Origin: Cyanobacteria bacterium REEB446
GTDB lineage: Bacteria > Cyanobacteriota > Vampirovibrionia > LMEP-6097
DNA length: 64,000 nt
NCBI GenBank assembly: GCA_018970325.1
Contig: JAGWWP010000006.1
Location: 1-64,000 of the forward strand
Direction of reading: 5' to 3'
Shown here: positions 39,228-48,028 of the stretch, in pieces
Layout of the letters: each line of letters starts with the position of its first letter
Position numbering within the stretch: the stretch's first letter is position 1
Notes under the pieces: generated by a model
What the model was told of the DNA's origin: nothing
Database searches by the model: none
The model's input: only the letters and a program-made list of their open reading frames with translations
Program-made: the position numbers and the translations under genes

Positions 39228-40707
39228 ATGGATAGAAGAGAATTTATTGTAAACACGGCTAAAGCACTTGGCTTTCTATATACAAGTCAAGTGGTTAACG
39301 CCAGTGGGCAGAGAGACCTTGATTCACCGAAGAATATACCGAATTCTCTAGCAGCTTCGAATAGTTATGAAAAAGAAAAATCATTATATGATGTCTGTGT
39401 AGTTGGGGCAGGAGCGGCAGGAATGTATGCATGCATGCAAACTACTTCAGGAGCAAGGTAAATCTTTTATATGCCTAGAAGCTCGATCTAGAGTTGGTGG
39501 ACGAGTATATAGTCAAAAGCTAGCAAATGGAAACCATATTGAACTTGGTGCTCAATGGTTGGCAGAATCTGGGCAGACCCGCTTCGCCAGCTTAGTGAAA
39601 GAATACAAATATAAACCTCTTGTAAATTTCCAAGATGGACTCACGGTTTTCCTTAGAGATAATCAGAAACAACTATTAGAAGATGGGGTATTTCCTTTTT
39701 CTTCTCTCGGCGAACTAGATGCTTATAGAGTTGGTCGACGAATACAGCAGCTTACAAAAAAAATAGGAAGTACAAAGCCTTGGCATTTTCCAAGTTTAGA
39801 TCAATTAAGTATTTATGACTGGATTCAAAAAACGTCTCAGCACGAAGAATCTGCGGAGTATTGGCTTAACATTATTGAGTCCGCATTGTGTGTAGATCCA
39901 AAACTCCTGTCTGCCTTGGAATGCTTCCAAAGTATGTCCACTGTTGGTGGGGTAGAAAAACTAGAAGGAGCAGATAGGTATTATTTTGCAGAAGGTATTC
40001 AAAGCATTTTTGAAAGAATAGCTAATTCTCTTGGCAATAAACTTGTTCTTAATTCACCCGTGATTTCAATTGAACACTCTGAGAATCAAGTTATTGTTCA
40101 AACTAATCAAAGCCAGTATCAGTGTCGCAAATTAATATTAGCCCTACCGCCACAACTGATAGGCAAAATGTTCATAAATCCTGCTCTTCCTGAAAATTAT
40201 TCAAGTGCCTTAAGTACTTTGCAAACTGGAAAAGTGGTAAAAATGATTGGAATATATCAAAAACCTTGGTGGAGAGAAGATAATCTAAGCGGAACAATAA
40301 TATCTCCAGACTCTGATATTGATTTCGTAATAGATTCTTCTCATCCAAATAGCCCAGCTGGTATTTTAGTCGCTCTTGTTGGTGGTACAAGGGCTGAATC
40401 AATTAATCCATTAAATACTATTGCCAAGCAGGAGCTATTTGAATCCTTTGTAAAAACAGCATTTGGTCGCTCAGAAAAAATAGAGGAATTTTATAGTCAT
40501 GATTGGATTTCGGATCCTTATTCACTTGGCGCTTATCGATCTAGTCGTGGGATTGGAGAATGGGTAAAAAGTCAAAATATTTTTTCTCGTTCTTTTGGGT
40601 CTATTCATTTTGCGGGAACTGAAACAGCAAGTTCTTGGCGTGGATATATTGAAGGTGCTTTACAATCTGCCGAAAGAGCCGTTAAAAGAGTTATGAAAGA
40701 TATCTGA
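39228..40707 (+). pseudogene. FAD-dependent amine oxidase, frameshifted after the GxGxxG motif
   Basis: ORFs 39228..39461 (YDVCVVGAGAAGMYAC) and 39403..40707 (ACKLLQEQGKSFICLEARSRVGGRVYS) join if one TGCA unit of (TGCA)3 at 39428-39439 is removed. Confidence 0.8.
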
Positions 40708-40775
40708 TGGCTCATTAAACTGCCTCTAATTTAATCCTAGCCAAAAAGTAAGAGGCTTGAAGTCATAGAAGGATA

Positions 40776-40787
40776 GCGCGCCCTGAA
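40776..40787. repeat. 12-bp direct duplicate of tRNA-Trp 3' end
   Basis: GCGCGCCCTGAA repeated at 40866-40877. Confidence 0.6.
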
Positions 40788-40866
40788 CGCGACCTTCAAG
40801 GTCGCCACAAAAAAGCAACCCTCGGGTTCAAGTCCGTAATTATGCTGTAACTATAAATGAAAGTGG

Positions 40867-40939
40867 CGCGCCCTGAAGGACTTGAACCCTCGACATTTGG
40901 TTTTGGAGACCAACGTTCTACCAACTGAACTAAAGGCGC
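40867..40939 (-). tRNA. tRNA-Trp (CCA)
   Basis: GCGCCTTTAGTTCAGTTGGTAGAACGTTGGTCTCCAAAACCAAATGTCGAGGGTTCAAGTCCTTCAGGGCGCG; anticodon loop CTCCAAA, T-loop TTCAAGT, 7-bp acceptor stem. Confidence 0.92.
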
Positions 40940-41009
40940 ATCAAAAACAATTTCTTAAATCTAGAAATTATTTAAGTAAATATAGCACACGGATATTAAC
41001 TAAATATTT

Positions 41010-42587
41010 ATGATAAGTATAAAGATGCCCAAGCTTGTAATTATTCTAGGAGACCAGTTAAATACTAAACTATCCGCGCTTGAAGAATTTAAAAAAGATG
41101 AAGATGAAATTTTTATGATGGAAGTATTAGACGAAAGTTCTTACGTAAAGCATCATAAAAAAAAGTTAGTATTCATTCTTTCAGCCATGCGGCATTTTGC
41201 GGAATCCTTAAGGGGAAAGGGGTTCACAGTAAATTATATTAAACTTAACAGTCAAGAAAGTCTCGAATCTTTCACCAAAACGCTATTAGGATTCATTAAA
41301 ACTAGGCACTCTCAGAATCAAGCTTTTCATAAAATTATCTCTACTGAAGCTTCTGAGTACAGGGTTTTAGAAATGCAAAAATCTTGGACAGAGCTTCTAG
41401 AGAAATTTAATATAGTTTTTGAGCTTAAAGAAGATAATCGTTTTCTCTGTACAAAAGAGGAGTTTAGCGATTGGGCTAAAGGTAAAAAAAATCTTCTTAT
41501 GGAAAATTTTTATCGTGAGATGCGGAAGAAAAACAATATCCTAATGGCTGATAATAAAAAACCTCTAGGCGGTAAATGGAACTATGATCATGATAATCGA
41601 GAAAGTTTAAGTAATAAAAAGACTCTTAATAAAATACCTGAACGATTCATTCCAGAAGCAGATGAAATCACTCGAGAAGTTATAGAACTAGTTAAAGAAA
41701 AATTCAGTAATTATTTTGGTGATATAGAACCTTTTTATTTTGCAGTTACGGAAGAGGGTGCAAGAAAGGCTTTAGAGATTTTCTTGCAAGAATATTTACC
41801 TAATTTTGGTAAGTACCAAGATGCAATGCTTGAAAATGAAGCTTTTCTTTATCACAGCGTTATTTCACAATATATTAATATCGGATTATTAGATCCTTTA
41901 GAGATATGCAAACTGGCTGAATCTCAATATTTAAAAGGCTCTGCTCCTATAAATGCAGTCGAAGGTTTTATTAGGCAGATATTAGGCTGGAGAGAATTTA
42001 TTAGAGGGATTTACTGGTTATATATGCCAGATTACGTTAATAGTAACGCTTTAGAAGCCTATAGACAGCTACCTGAATTTTACTGGGATCCCGATAAAAC
42101 TGAAATGAACTGCTTAAAACAGGTCATTAAACAGACTAAGGAAAATGCATACTCACATCATATACAAAGACTTATGATCACTGGGAATTTTGCTTTAATC
42201 GCAGGAATCAATCCCCAAGAAGTTCATGAATGGTATCTCAGCGTCTATGCCGATGCTTATGAATGGGTTGAATTACCTAATACTCTAGGCATGGCTCTCT
42301 ATGCGGATGCTGGCAAATTAGCAACTAAGCCGTATGCTGCAAGCGGCTCTTACATAAATAAAATGTCTAATTTCTGTAAAAACTGTAAGTATAATGTTAA
42401 AGAAAAAATCTCTAGCGATGCTTGTCCTTTTAATTATTTATACTGGGATTTTATTCATCGCAATGCTAACACATTAAAAAACAATCCTAGATTAGCTTTC
42501 GCCTATAAGAACTTAGAGAATTTTGATTCAGATAAGCTCACGGCGATTAAAGCAAGTTCAGAGAAGTTTATGAGTAGGATGATCTAG
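41010..42587 (+). CDS. cryptochrome/deoxyribodipyrimidine photolyase-related (Fe-S, (6-4)-type) protein
   Basis: LVIILGDQLN start, QILGWREFIRGIYW, PNTLGMALYADAG, Cys cluster NFCKNCKYNVKEKISSDACPFNYLYWDF. Confidence 0.88.
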   Translation: MISIKMPKLVIILGDQLNTKLSALEEFKKDEDEIFMMEVLDESSYVKHHKKKLVFILSAMRHFAESLRGKGFTVNYIKLNSQESLESFTKTLLGFIKTRHSQNQAFHKIISTEASEYRVLEMQKSWTELLEKFNIVFELKEDNRFLCTKEEFSDWAKGKKNLLMENFYREMRKKNNILMADNKKPLGGKWNYDHDNRESLSNKKTLNKIPERFIPEADEITREVIELVKEKFSNYFGDIEPFYFAVTEEGARKALEIFLQEYLPNFGKYQDAMLENEAFLYHSVISQYINIGLLDPLEICKLAESQYLKGSAPINAVEGFIRQILGWREFIRGIYWLYMPDYVNSNALEAYRQLPEFYWDPDKTEMNCLKQVIKQTKENAYSHHIQRLMITGNFALIAGINPQEVHEWYLSVYADAYEWVELPNTLGMALYADAGKLATKPYAASGSYINKMSNFCKNCKYNVKEKISSDACPFNYLYWDFIHRNANTLKNNPRLAFAYKNLENFDSDKLTAIKASSEKFMSRMI

Positions 42588-42619
42588 CAATAAGGAATTT
42601 TCTATTTATTTTTATTACT

Positions 42620-43822
42620 TCAATTCTTAAAAATCTCCAAAAAATCTTCATCCTCTTCCATATCCTCAAATTTAATAAATTTAATTAAACGCCCTCTGTA
42701 ATCTAGCTCCCCACTAATATTTTCATTAATAACGAAACAGCGTTCTGTACTCGGATATGAACGCAAAAAATGCTCAAAAGCTTTAGGTATAAGCATTTGC
42801 TTTAGCTTAGATTTAACTTCTATAATACTCGGCTTGCGATTTTTAATATAAATAAAATCTATTTCATTACCATCTTTAGTTCTCCAGAAACGTATCTCAG
42901 AGTTTTTAGGTGCTCGCATTCTTAAAGCATTGTGCACATAGGATTCATATAAAAGCCCCTTATCTGATCTAGCTTTCAATAAAGAAAAATCACTAATAAT
43001 AGAATTTCTAATTCCATTATCAAATAGAAAATATTTTTTAGATTTTTTCAGCTCATTACTGAGATTTTGCGAAAAACTATAAAGCGGATAAAGCACGAAA
43101 GTCTGTTCCAGTATTGCCAAATAATGCTCCGCAGTCTTATTACTTACCATTAATTCACGCGCAAGAGAGCTCACTGAAACAATTTGAGCTTGAGTATCAG
43201 CTAAAATATAGATTAAGCGATTAAAGGCTGGAATATTCTCTTCTTTAATTAGGCTTTTAATATCTTTCAGGATATAGGTAGCGACTAGGTTATCAAGCAA
43301 ATCAATTTTCTGATCATTAGTTTTCAAATGAATCAAACCTGGTAAGCCACCATAAATTAAATAGCTTTCAAAAGTTTTTTTTGTCTGTTTAAATTCACTA
43401 AAACTGAGCGAAAATATATGCTTCTCAATCTTTCTTCCAGCAAGGCTTTCCTTTAAATGTTTATGCATTTCCAAGGAAGAGGAACCTGATGCAATAATTT
43501 TAACTTTCAATTTCCTATCATCAAAAATAGCTTTAAATAAACTAGAAGCATTTTCAAAATATTGAAATTCATCAATAAAAATAAAATCTGTGTTCTTTGT
43601 AATATCCTTATATAGACTGACTAAGTCTTGATTAAAATAACGACTATCTTCGGGAATCTCTAAATTAAAATATTTAGTTTTTTTCTTCTTCGCTTTAGCA
43701 AATTTCTCAAGCTCAATCATTAAATGGGTTTTACCAACCTGCCTTGCACCAATCAAGATCAATATCTCACTTTTTTTCAAGCACTTAATTAAATCATCGA
43801 AAGAATCTCTCTTCACAAGCAT
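42620..43822 (-). CDS. AAA ATPase with DUF4143-like C-terminus
   Basis: LIGARQVGKTHLM, FIFIDEFQYFE, IASGSSSLEM, WRTKDGNEIDFIYIKNRKPSIIEVKSK. Confidence 0.87.
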   Translation of the reverse strand: MLVKRDSFDDLIKCLKKSEILILIGARQVGKTHLMIELEKFAKAKKKKTKYFNLEIPEDSRYFNQDLVSLYKDITKNTDFIFIDEFQYFENASSLFKAIFDDRKLKVKIIASGSSSLEMHKHLKESLAGRKIEKHIFSLSFSEFKQTKKTFESYLIYGGLPGLIHLKTNDQKIDLLDNLVATYILKDIKSLIKEENIPAFNRLIYILADTQAQIVSVSSLARELMVSNKTAEHYLAILEQTFVLYPLYSFSQNLSNELKKSKKYFLFDNGIRNSIISDFSLLKARSDKGLLYESYVHNALRMRAPKNSEIRFWRTKDGNEIDFIYIKNRKPSIIEVKSKLKQMLIPKAFEHFLRSYPSTERCFVINENISGELDYRGRLIKFIKFEDMEEDEDFLEIFKN

Positions 43823-43844
43823 ATATTACTATTTTACCCAAGTA

Positions 43845-43878
43845 CTCCAAAATAGTAAATTTTTGACGATTTTGGAGT
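43845..43878. promoter_or_regulatory. inverted repeat upstream of AAA gene
   Basis: ACTCCAAAAT ... ATTTTGGAGT, followed (minus strand) by GGGTAAAATAGTAATAT-ATG. Confidence 0.8.
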
Positions 43879-43890
43879 GACGAGGAAAAC

Positions 43891-45036
43891 CTAATCCGAT
43901 AGAAATCCTGTACCGATAAAGCTTTTAGTATCCACGATAAACTTCTGAGCATCTACATATTTTTCAGAAAAAGTTTTAGGAAATCTATACTTCGCCCCAG
44001 AACGATATTTGAATTCAAAACACTGAAGATTTTTTTCTCTCCCCCAATCTTCCACTAAATCTATTTCTTGATTATCATAATTTCGCCAAAAATAATAAGA
44101 GGGGTTATAACCCTGATAGTAATTAGATTTCATCCTTTCAACAATTGCAAAATTCTCCCAAAGCTGCCCAATATCCGTCCTTAAGTCCAAATCATTAAAA
44201 TCATTAATCAGTGAATTCCTTATACCTAAATCATAAAAATATATTTTTTGACTTTTCTTTATCTCATTACGTAGATTCTGAGAGAAAGAACTTAATCTAA
44301 AAATTACAAAGCTTTTCTCTAAGATATCTACGTATTTAATTACAGTAGCTTGATCTAAACCTAAAACAGTAGCGATCTCGTTATAGGAAACTGTAGAAGA
44401 GATTTGATAAGCAAGTAACCTTAATAGCTTAATTAAATAATCAGATTTTTTTATGCCAGATATACTAAGTAAATCTTTAAAAAGATACTGCTCAGTAATT
44501 TCATTTAAAGCATCTCGAATATCTTCAGCCGCCAAATCATAGATTCCTGGATAGAGACCATATTTAAGAGCGTGCTTCATATTACGGCTCAGCTCAAGTG
44601 AGTTATCACTAAGCTCCGTGATAGATAGGGGATACAGCGTAAAACTATAAGACCTGCCAGTTAAAGGTTCATTCACTATATTAGCTAAATCAAAGCTGCT
44701 AGAGCCTGTGGCAATAATCTGTGTATCAGTCAAATTATCCACTAGAATCTTTAATTTAAGACCAATATCTTTTATTCTCTGAGCTTCATCTATAACTACT
44801 AAATCACTTGAGCCAATCAAAGCTTTAAGCTCAGTAAAATTTTTAGCTCCCTCGAAAGCTGCCTGCACGTCATATTCATCTGCATTTAAATATATAGACT
44901 TAGATGCAGGATAATCACGCATTAAAGCCTTTACCAGTGTAGTTTTTCCAACTTGCCTTGCACCATAAATAAGCAAGGCCTTTCCCTTAAAAAGCTTTTT
45001 CTTGATTCTTGCAAATATTTTACGCTCATAAAGCAT
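43891..45036 (-). CDS. AAA ATPase with DUF4143-like C-terminus
   Basis: LLIYGARQVGKTTLVKAL, DLVVIDEAQRI, IATGSSSFDL, WRNYDNQEIDLVEDWGREKNLQCFEFKYR. Confidence 0.87.
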   Translation of the reverse strand: MLYERKIFARIKKKLFKGKALLIYGARQVGKTTLVKALMRDYPASKSIYLNADEYDVQAAFEGAKNFTELKALIGSSDLVVIDEAQRIKDIGLKLKILVDNLTDTQIIATGSSSFDLANIVNEPLTGRSYSFTLYPLSITELSDNSLELSRNMKHALKYGLYPGIYDLAAEDIRDALNEITEQYLFKDLLSISGIKKSDYLIKLLRLLAYQISSTVSYNEIATVLGLDQATVIKYVDILEKSFVIFRLSSFSQNLRNEIKKSQKIYFYDLGIRNSLINDFNDLDLRTDIGQLWENFAIVERMKSNYYQGYNPSYYFWRNYDNQEIDLVEDWGREKNLQCFEFKYRSGAKYRFPKTFSEKYVDAQKFIVDTKSFIGTGFLSD

Positions 45037-45053
45037 CTAATCTAAAATTTTAC

Positions 45054-45085
45054 CCTAATTTTCCGATTACAATCCAAAAATTAGG
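45054..45085. promoter_or_regulatory. inverted repeat upstream of AAA gene
   Basis: CCTAATTTT ... AAAATTAGG overlapping GGGTAAAAT (minus strand) before ATG at 45036. Confidence 0.75.
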
Positions 45086-45124
45086 AGCTTTTTTCGGGTT
45101 TCTTGGTGAGAACATTGCTTTCAG

Positions 45125-45281
45125 TAATTTATTAGCATCGATTATCAGCTCAAACTCTTTTACACAAGCCGCCCTGTAAATATCATAGTTTATCCTCTGT
45201 AGAGAATTTAGCTAAAGAGCTAAAAGCCTTCTCCAAGGTATTCGTATGTCTTGTGAAGTACTCTAAATTAATTTTACTCAT
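45125..45281 (-). pseudogene. decayed hepT copy with internal 234-bp deletion and frameshift
   Basis: Near-identical to parts of 47585..47969; junction at a CGATTAT repeat; 2-nt deletion creates a stop. Confidence 0.85.
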
Positions 45282-45358
45282 AATATCCCTCTCCACAAGC
45301 ATATATTACTATTTCACCCAACTACTCCAAAATAGTAAATTTTTGATGATTTTGGAGT
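45282..45358. repeat. duplicated AAA-gene leader (inverted repeat, GGGTGAAAT box, first codons) fused to the hepT relic
   Basis: ACTCCAAAAT/ATTTTGGAGT and AAGCATATATTACTATT match 43819-43880 almost exactly. Confidence 0.85.
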
Positions 45359-45390
45359 GATAGGGAAAAATGGTAAGTTAATTCATATAG

Positions 45391-47238
45391 TTAGGAATCA
45401 CATTTTCCTTTAAGATCTTTCTGCCACTTACGTTCTAGCTCTCTATACCAAACTGGTTTAGTCTTCATCAGACTCTCAGGCAATTTAGCACCACAAAGAT
45501 ACTTATAAGATTTATTTTTTTCTACATATTCATTAGATTTATCTATCAAAGTTGTATTGCGAAGCTGTGTCCAAGTAAGATTTTTAGCATCTGCTAAATT
45601 AGCATTCGTAAAAATAGTAGCAAATAATTTAGCATCTTCAAAATTAGCCTTAGATAAATTTGCATCTTCAAAATTAGTACCAAATAAAGTAGTCTCATTT
45701 AACTCTGCATTTTCTAAATCAGCGAAATGTAAACATGCACAAGACAAATCAGCTCCCCTTAAATTAGCTTTCTTTAAGGAAGCAGCCTCTAATTGTGCTC
45801 TCACCAGAAAAGTAAATTTTGCAGATAATAAATTAAGGTCTAAGCCCTTTTGACCATACTCACCAAAAGGGATAACCTGCTTATATAAAGATTTTTTTTG
45901 ATCATATTTATCCTTTTCCGACAGATTCTTTTGAGAATCAATATTATGCATTCTCTCAAAATAAAGAGGTGGTGGTGATGATAAATGAGTTCCAGAAGGT
46001 ATTTTTAAGCCTGATATCGAGCTTGTTATTATATTAAAACGTGAAGCCCAAAATGAAGCACATAATGACGAGCCGCCAAAGACTAGAAAATCTATAATCA
46101 GGACTATTACGATTATAAGTAATGGTCGAGAAAGTAATAATAAATTGTTCTCTGCTTCATTTAATCCAGTTTTAAAGTTTTTCCAAGAAGCTATTAACGG
46201 ATCTATTGCAGCTTTGTTGTCCACATTCTTGAGTTTTTTTTCAAGAACTTGAACGTCTTTTTTTTGCTGTCCTAAGCTTAGCATCGCCTTTAGAACTAAA
46301 TATATTACTGGCAAGCGTTTCTCTGATGTAATTACTAGCAAGAGCTTACTTAACTCTAAGCAAGCTAAAGTTACAAGAGAAACGACAAGAATGGAAAAAA
46401 CGGTCACAAAATAATATATTGGAGTATCCAAGAAAAAACAATAAAAAACTCCTAAACTACCAGCTGAAAGAATTACAAAAAATACTATATAGGAGAAACA
46501 GGAAAAGGGAAAAGTGTGTGCTGCTCGAACAGTTAAATACCCCAAGGACTTATGCAAAATATTGTCACAAAAAGACCAAATCATCATCAGCAGCAAATAA
46601 GGTATTAAAATCCAAAGAGAATTAGCCAAATCATGCTTTGGTAAAAATCTATAAATTAATATAGCTAATGTAAAAGGAGCTAAAAGGTATAACTGAGCAT
46701 AATAAATCAATGCACCAAAGCTAGATACCGAATCACGATAAGTCTTTAAATATGGTGAAAAACTAAGAAGCAAATAGTAAGGTGCTCCTAGAGCAATCTT
46801 TTCATGAATAGCTTTCCCATCTTGAAATATTAGAGGTAAGCTAGAGATTTCTTTCCAGAATTTTGCTAAATGTAGATGCTGATAGCAGGAAAGTATCAAT
46901 AAAGCAATTGGAGCAATTTTAAAAAATTGGCTAACAGAGACTTTCAAGCTAATTATAGGTAATTCTGTGGTTGAAAAGATACCTAACAAATCAAGATCTT
47001 GAATGCTAGAAACTTGGCATATACAAAAAACACAAAATATCGTAAGTGTTAAACTCGCAGCTTTGATAGATTTTGATAAATCTGAAAGTCTATCAAAGAC
47101 TGGTTCATAGAAAAATTCTTGACCATTAAAGCTTTTAACCTCTCCTTTCCAGTCCGAGATATCAGCACCAATGAGATCTTCAGGGAAAAGTTTATTAGGG
47201 TCTTTATCTGTTAGTTTTTTACCTATATAATCAGCCAC
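45391..47238 (-). CDS. multi-TM protein with C-terminal pentapeptide repeats
   Basis: KANLRGADLSCACLHFADLENAELNETTLFGTNFEDANLSKANFEDAKLFATIFTNANLADAKNLTWTQL; several TM segments upstream; GTG start with GAGGTGA SD. Confidence 0.85.
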   Translation of the reverse strand: MADYIGKKLTDKDPNKLFPEDLIGADISDWKGEVKSFNGQEFFYEPVFDRLSDLSKSIKAASLTLTIFCVFCICQVSSIQDLDLLGIFSTTELPIISLKVSVSQFFKIAPIALLILSCYQHLHLAKFWKEISSLPLIFQDGKAIHEKIALGAPYYLLLSFSPYLKTYRDSVSSFGALIYYAQLYLLAPFTLAILIYRFLPKHDLANSLWILIPYLLLMMIWSFCDNILHKSLGYLTVRAAHTFPFSCFSYIVFFVILSAGSLGVFYCFFLDTPIYYFVTVFSILVVSLVTLACLELSKLLLVITSEKRLPVIYLVLKAMLSLGQQKKDVQVLEKKLKNVDNKAAIDPLIASWKNFKTGLNEAENNLLLLSRPLLIIVIVLIIDFLVFGGSSLCASFWASRFNIITSSISGLKIPSGTHLSSPPPLYFERMHNIDSQKNLSEKDKYDQKKSLYKQVIPFGEYGQKGLDLNLLSAKFTFLVRAQLEAASLKKANLRGADLSCACLHFADLENAELNETTLFGTNFEDANLSKANFEDAKLFATIFTNANLADAKNLTWTQLRNTTLIDKSNEYVEKNKSYKYLCGAKLPESLMKTKPVWYRELERKWQKDLKGKCDS

Positions 47239-47242
47239 ACCA

Positions 47243-47554
47243 TCACCTCAAAACCACATAAGCTTCAAAAATCCCCTCATGAAAGCTCTCTGGCAACCGA
47301 GCCCAATCAAACACATCTATTAAAATCGGAATATTAGATTCTTTAAGAGCATCAATAAAATCTGCAAAAGCTCCTACAGGTATAGGCTTCAAATCAGCAG
47401 ACCGTAAAACTATATCTAAATCACTGCTTTCATGAGCATTTCCAGTAACCCGCGAACCATAAGCCCAGATAGAAATATCGGGTAAATATTCATCTGCTAT
47501 TTCCAGTAATCTTAATTTATCTTTTTCTCTTAGAAATAGCTCAGGCTGTTTCAT
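47243..47554 (-). CDS. mntA: MntA-type nucleotidyltransferase antitoxin
   Basis: GSRVTGNAHESSDLDIV fits GS-X10-DXD. Confidence 0.87.
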   Translation of the reverse strand: MKQPELFLREKDKLRLLEIADEYLPDISIWAYGSRVTGNAHESSDLDIVLRSADLKPIPVGAFADFIDALKESNIPILIDVFDWARLPESFHEGIFEAYVVLR

Positions 47555-47969
47555 TTAGAGCCTCTATAGTTTCGGCTAATTTATTAGCATCGATTATAAA
47601 CTCAGGAATTAAACTTAAAGTTTCATTCGCAAAATTAACTCCGTAATCATGTGCCGTTTCATTACGGCTATCACGATACTTAAACCATCTTTCAGTTTCT
47701 TCTAGGCTCAGTAAACCATGCTTACTAGCACTGCGGAAAACGTCCTTAAAGTTCATCGTATCTAACTCTCTAGCTAAGGCAAAATATGGCTTTAAAGCTC
47801 TTCGTAATAATTTAACTGACTGTTCGATTATCAATTCAAACTCTTTTACACAAGCTGCCCTGTAAATATCGTGGAGTTCATCTTCTGTAGAGAATTTAGC
47901 TAAAGAACTAAAAGCCTTCTCCAAGGTATTCAGGCATCTCGTGAAATACTCTAAATTAATTTTACTCAT
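47541..47969 (-). CDS. hepT: HepT-like HEPN toxin / nucleotidyltransferase substrate-binding protein
   Basis: RNETAHDY fits RX4HXY; overlaps mntA by 14 nt. Likely start MSKINLEYF at 47969; ORF track start 47993 is inside the dispersed repeat. Confidence 0.85.
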   Translation of the reverse strand: MSKINLEYFTRCLNTLEKAFSSLAKFSTEDELHDIYRAACVKEFELIIEQSVKLLRRALKPYFALARELDTMNFKDVFRSASKHGLLSLEETERWFKYRDSRNETAHDYGVNFANETLSLIPEFIIDANKLAETIEALNETA

Positions 47970-47970
47970 A

Positions 47971-48010
47971 ATTGCACTGTTGCCAAACTCCAATTTCTGC
48001 GTTTTCTTGG
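47971..48010 (-). repeat. dispersed repeat copy between argG and hepT
   Basis: Minus strand GAAAACGCAGAAATTGGAGTTTGGCAACAGTGCAAT. Confidence 0.82.
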
Positions 48011-48028
48011 CAGCAGTCCCCTTTTAAA

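Noticed and set aside
45557-45853. Plus-strand 98-aa repetitive ORF
   Set aside because: Antisense of pentapeptide repeats, which naturally generates open frames.
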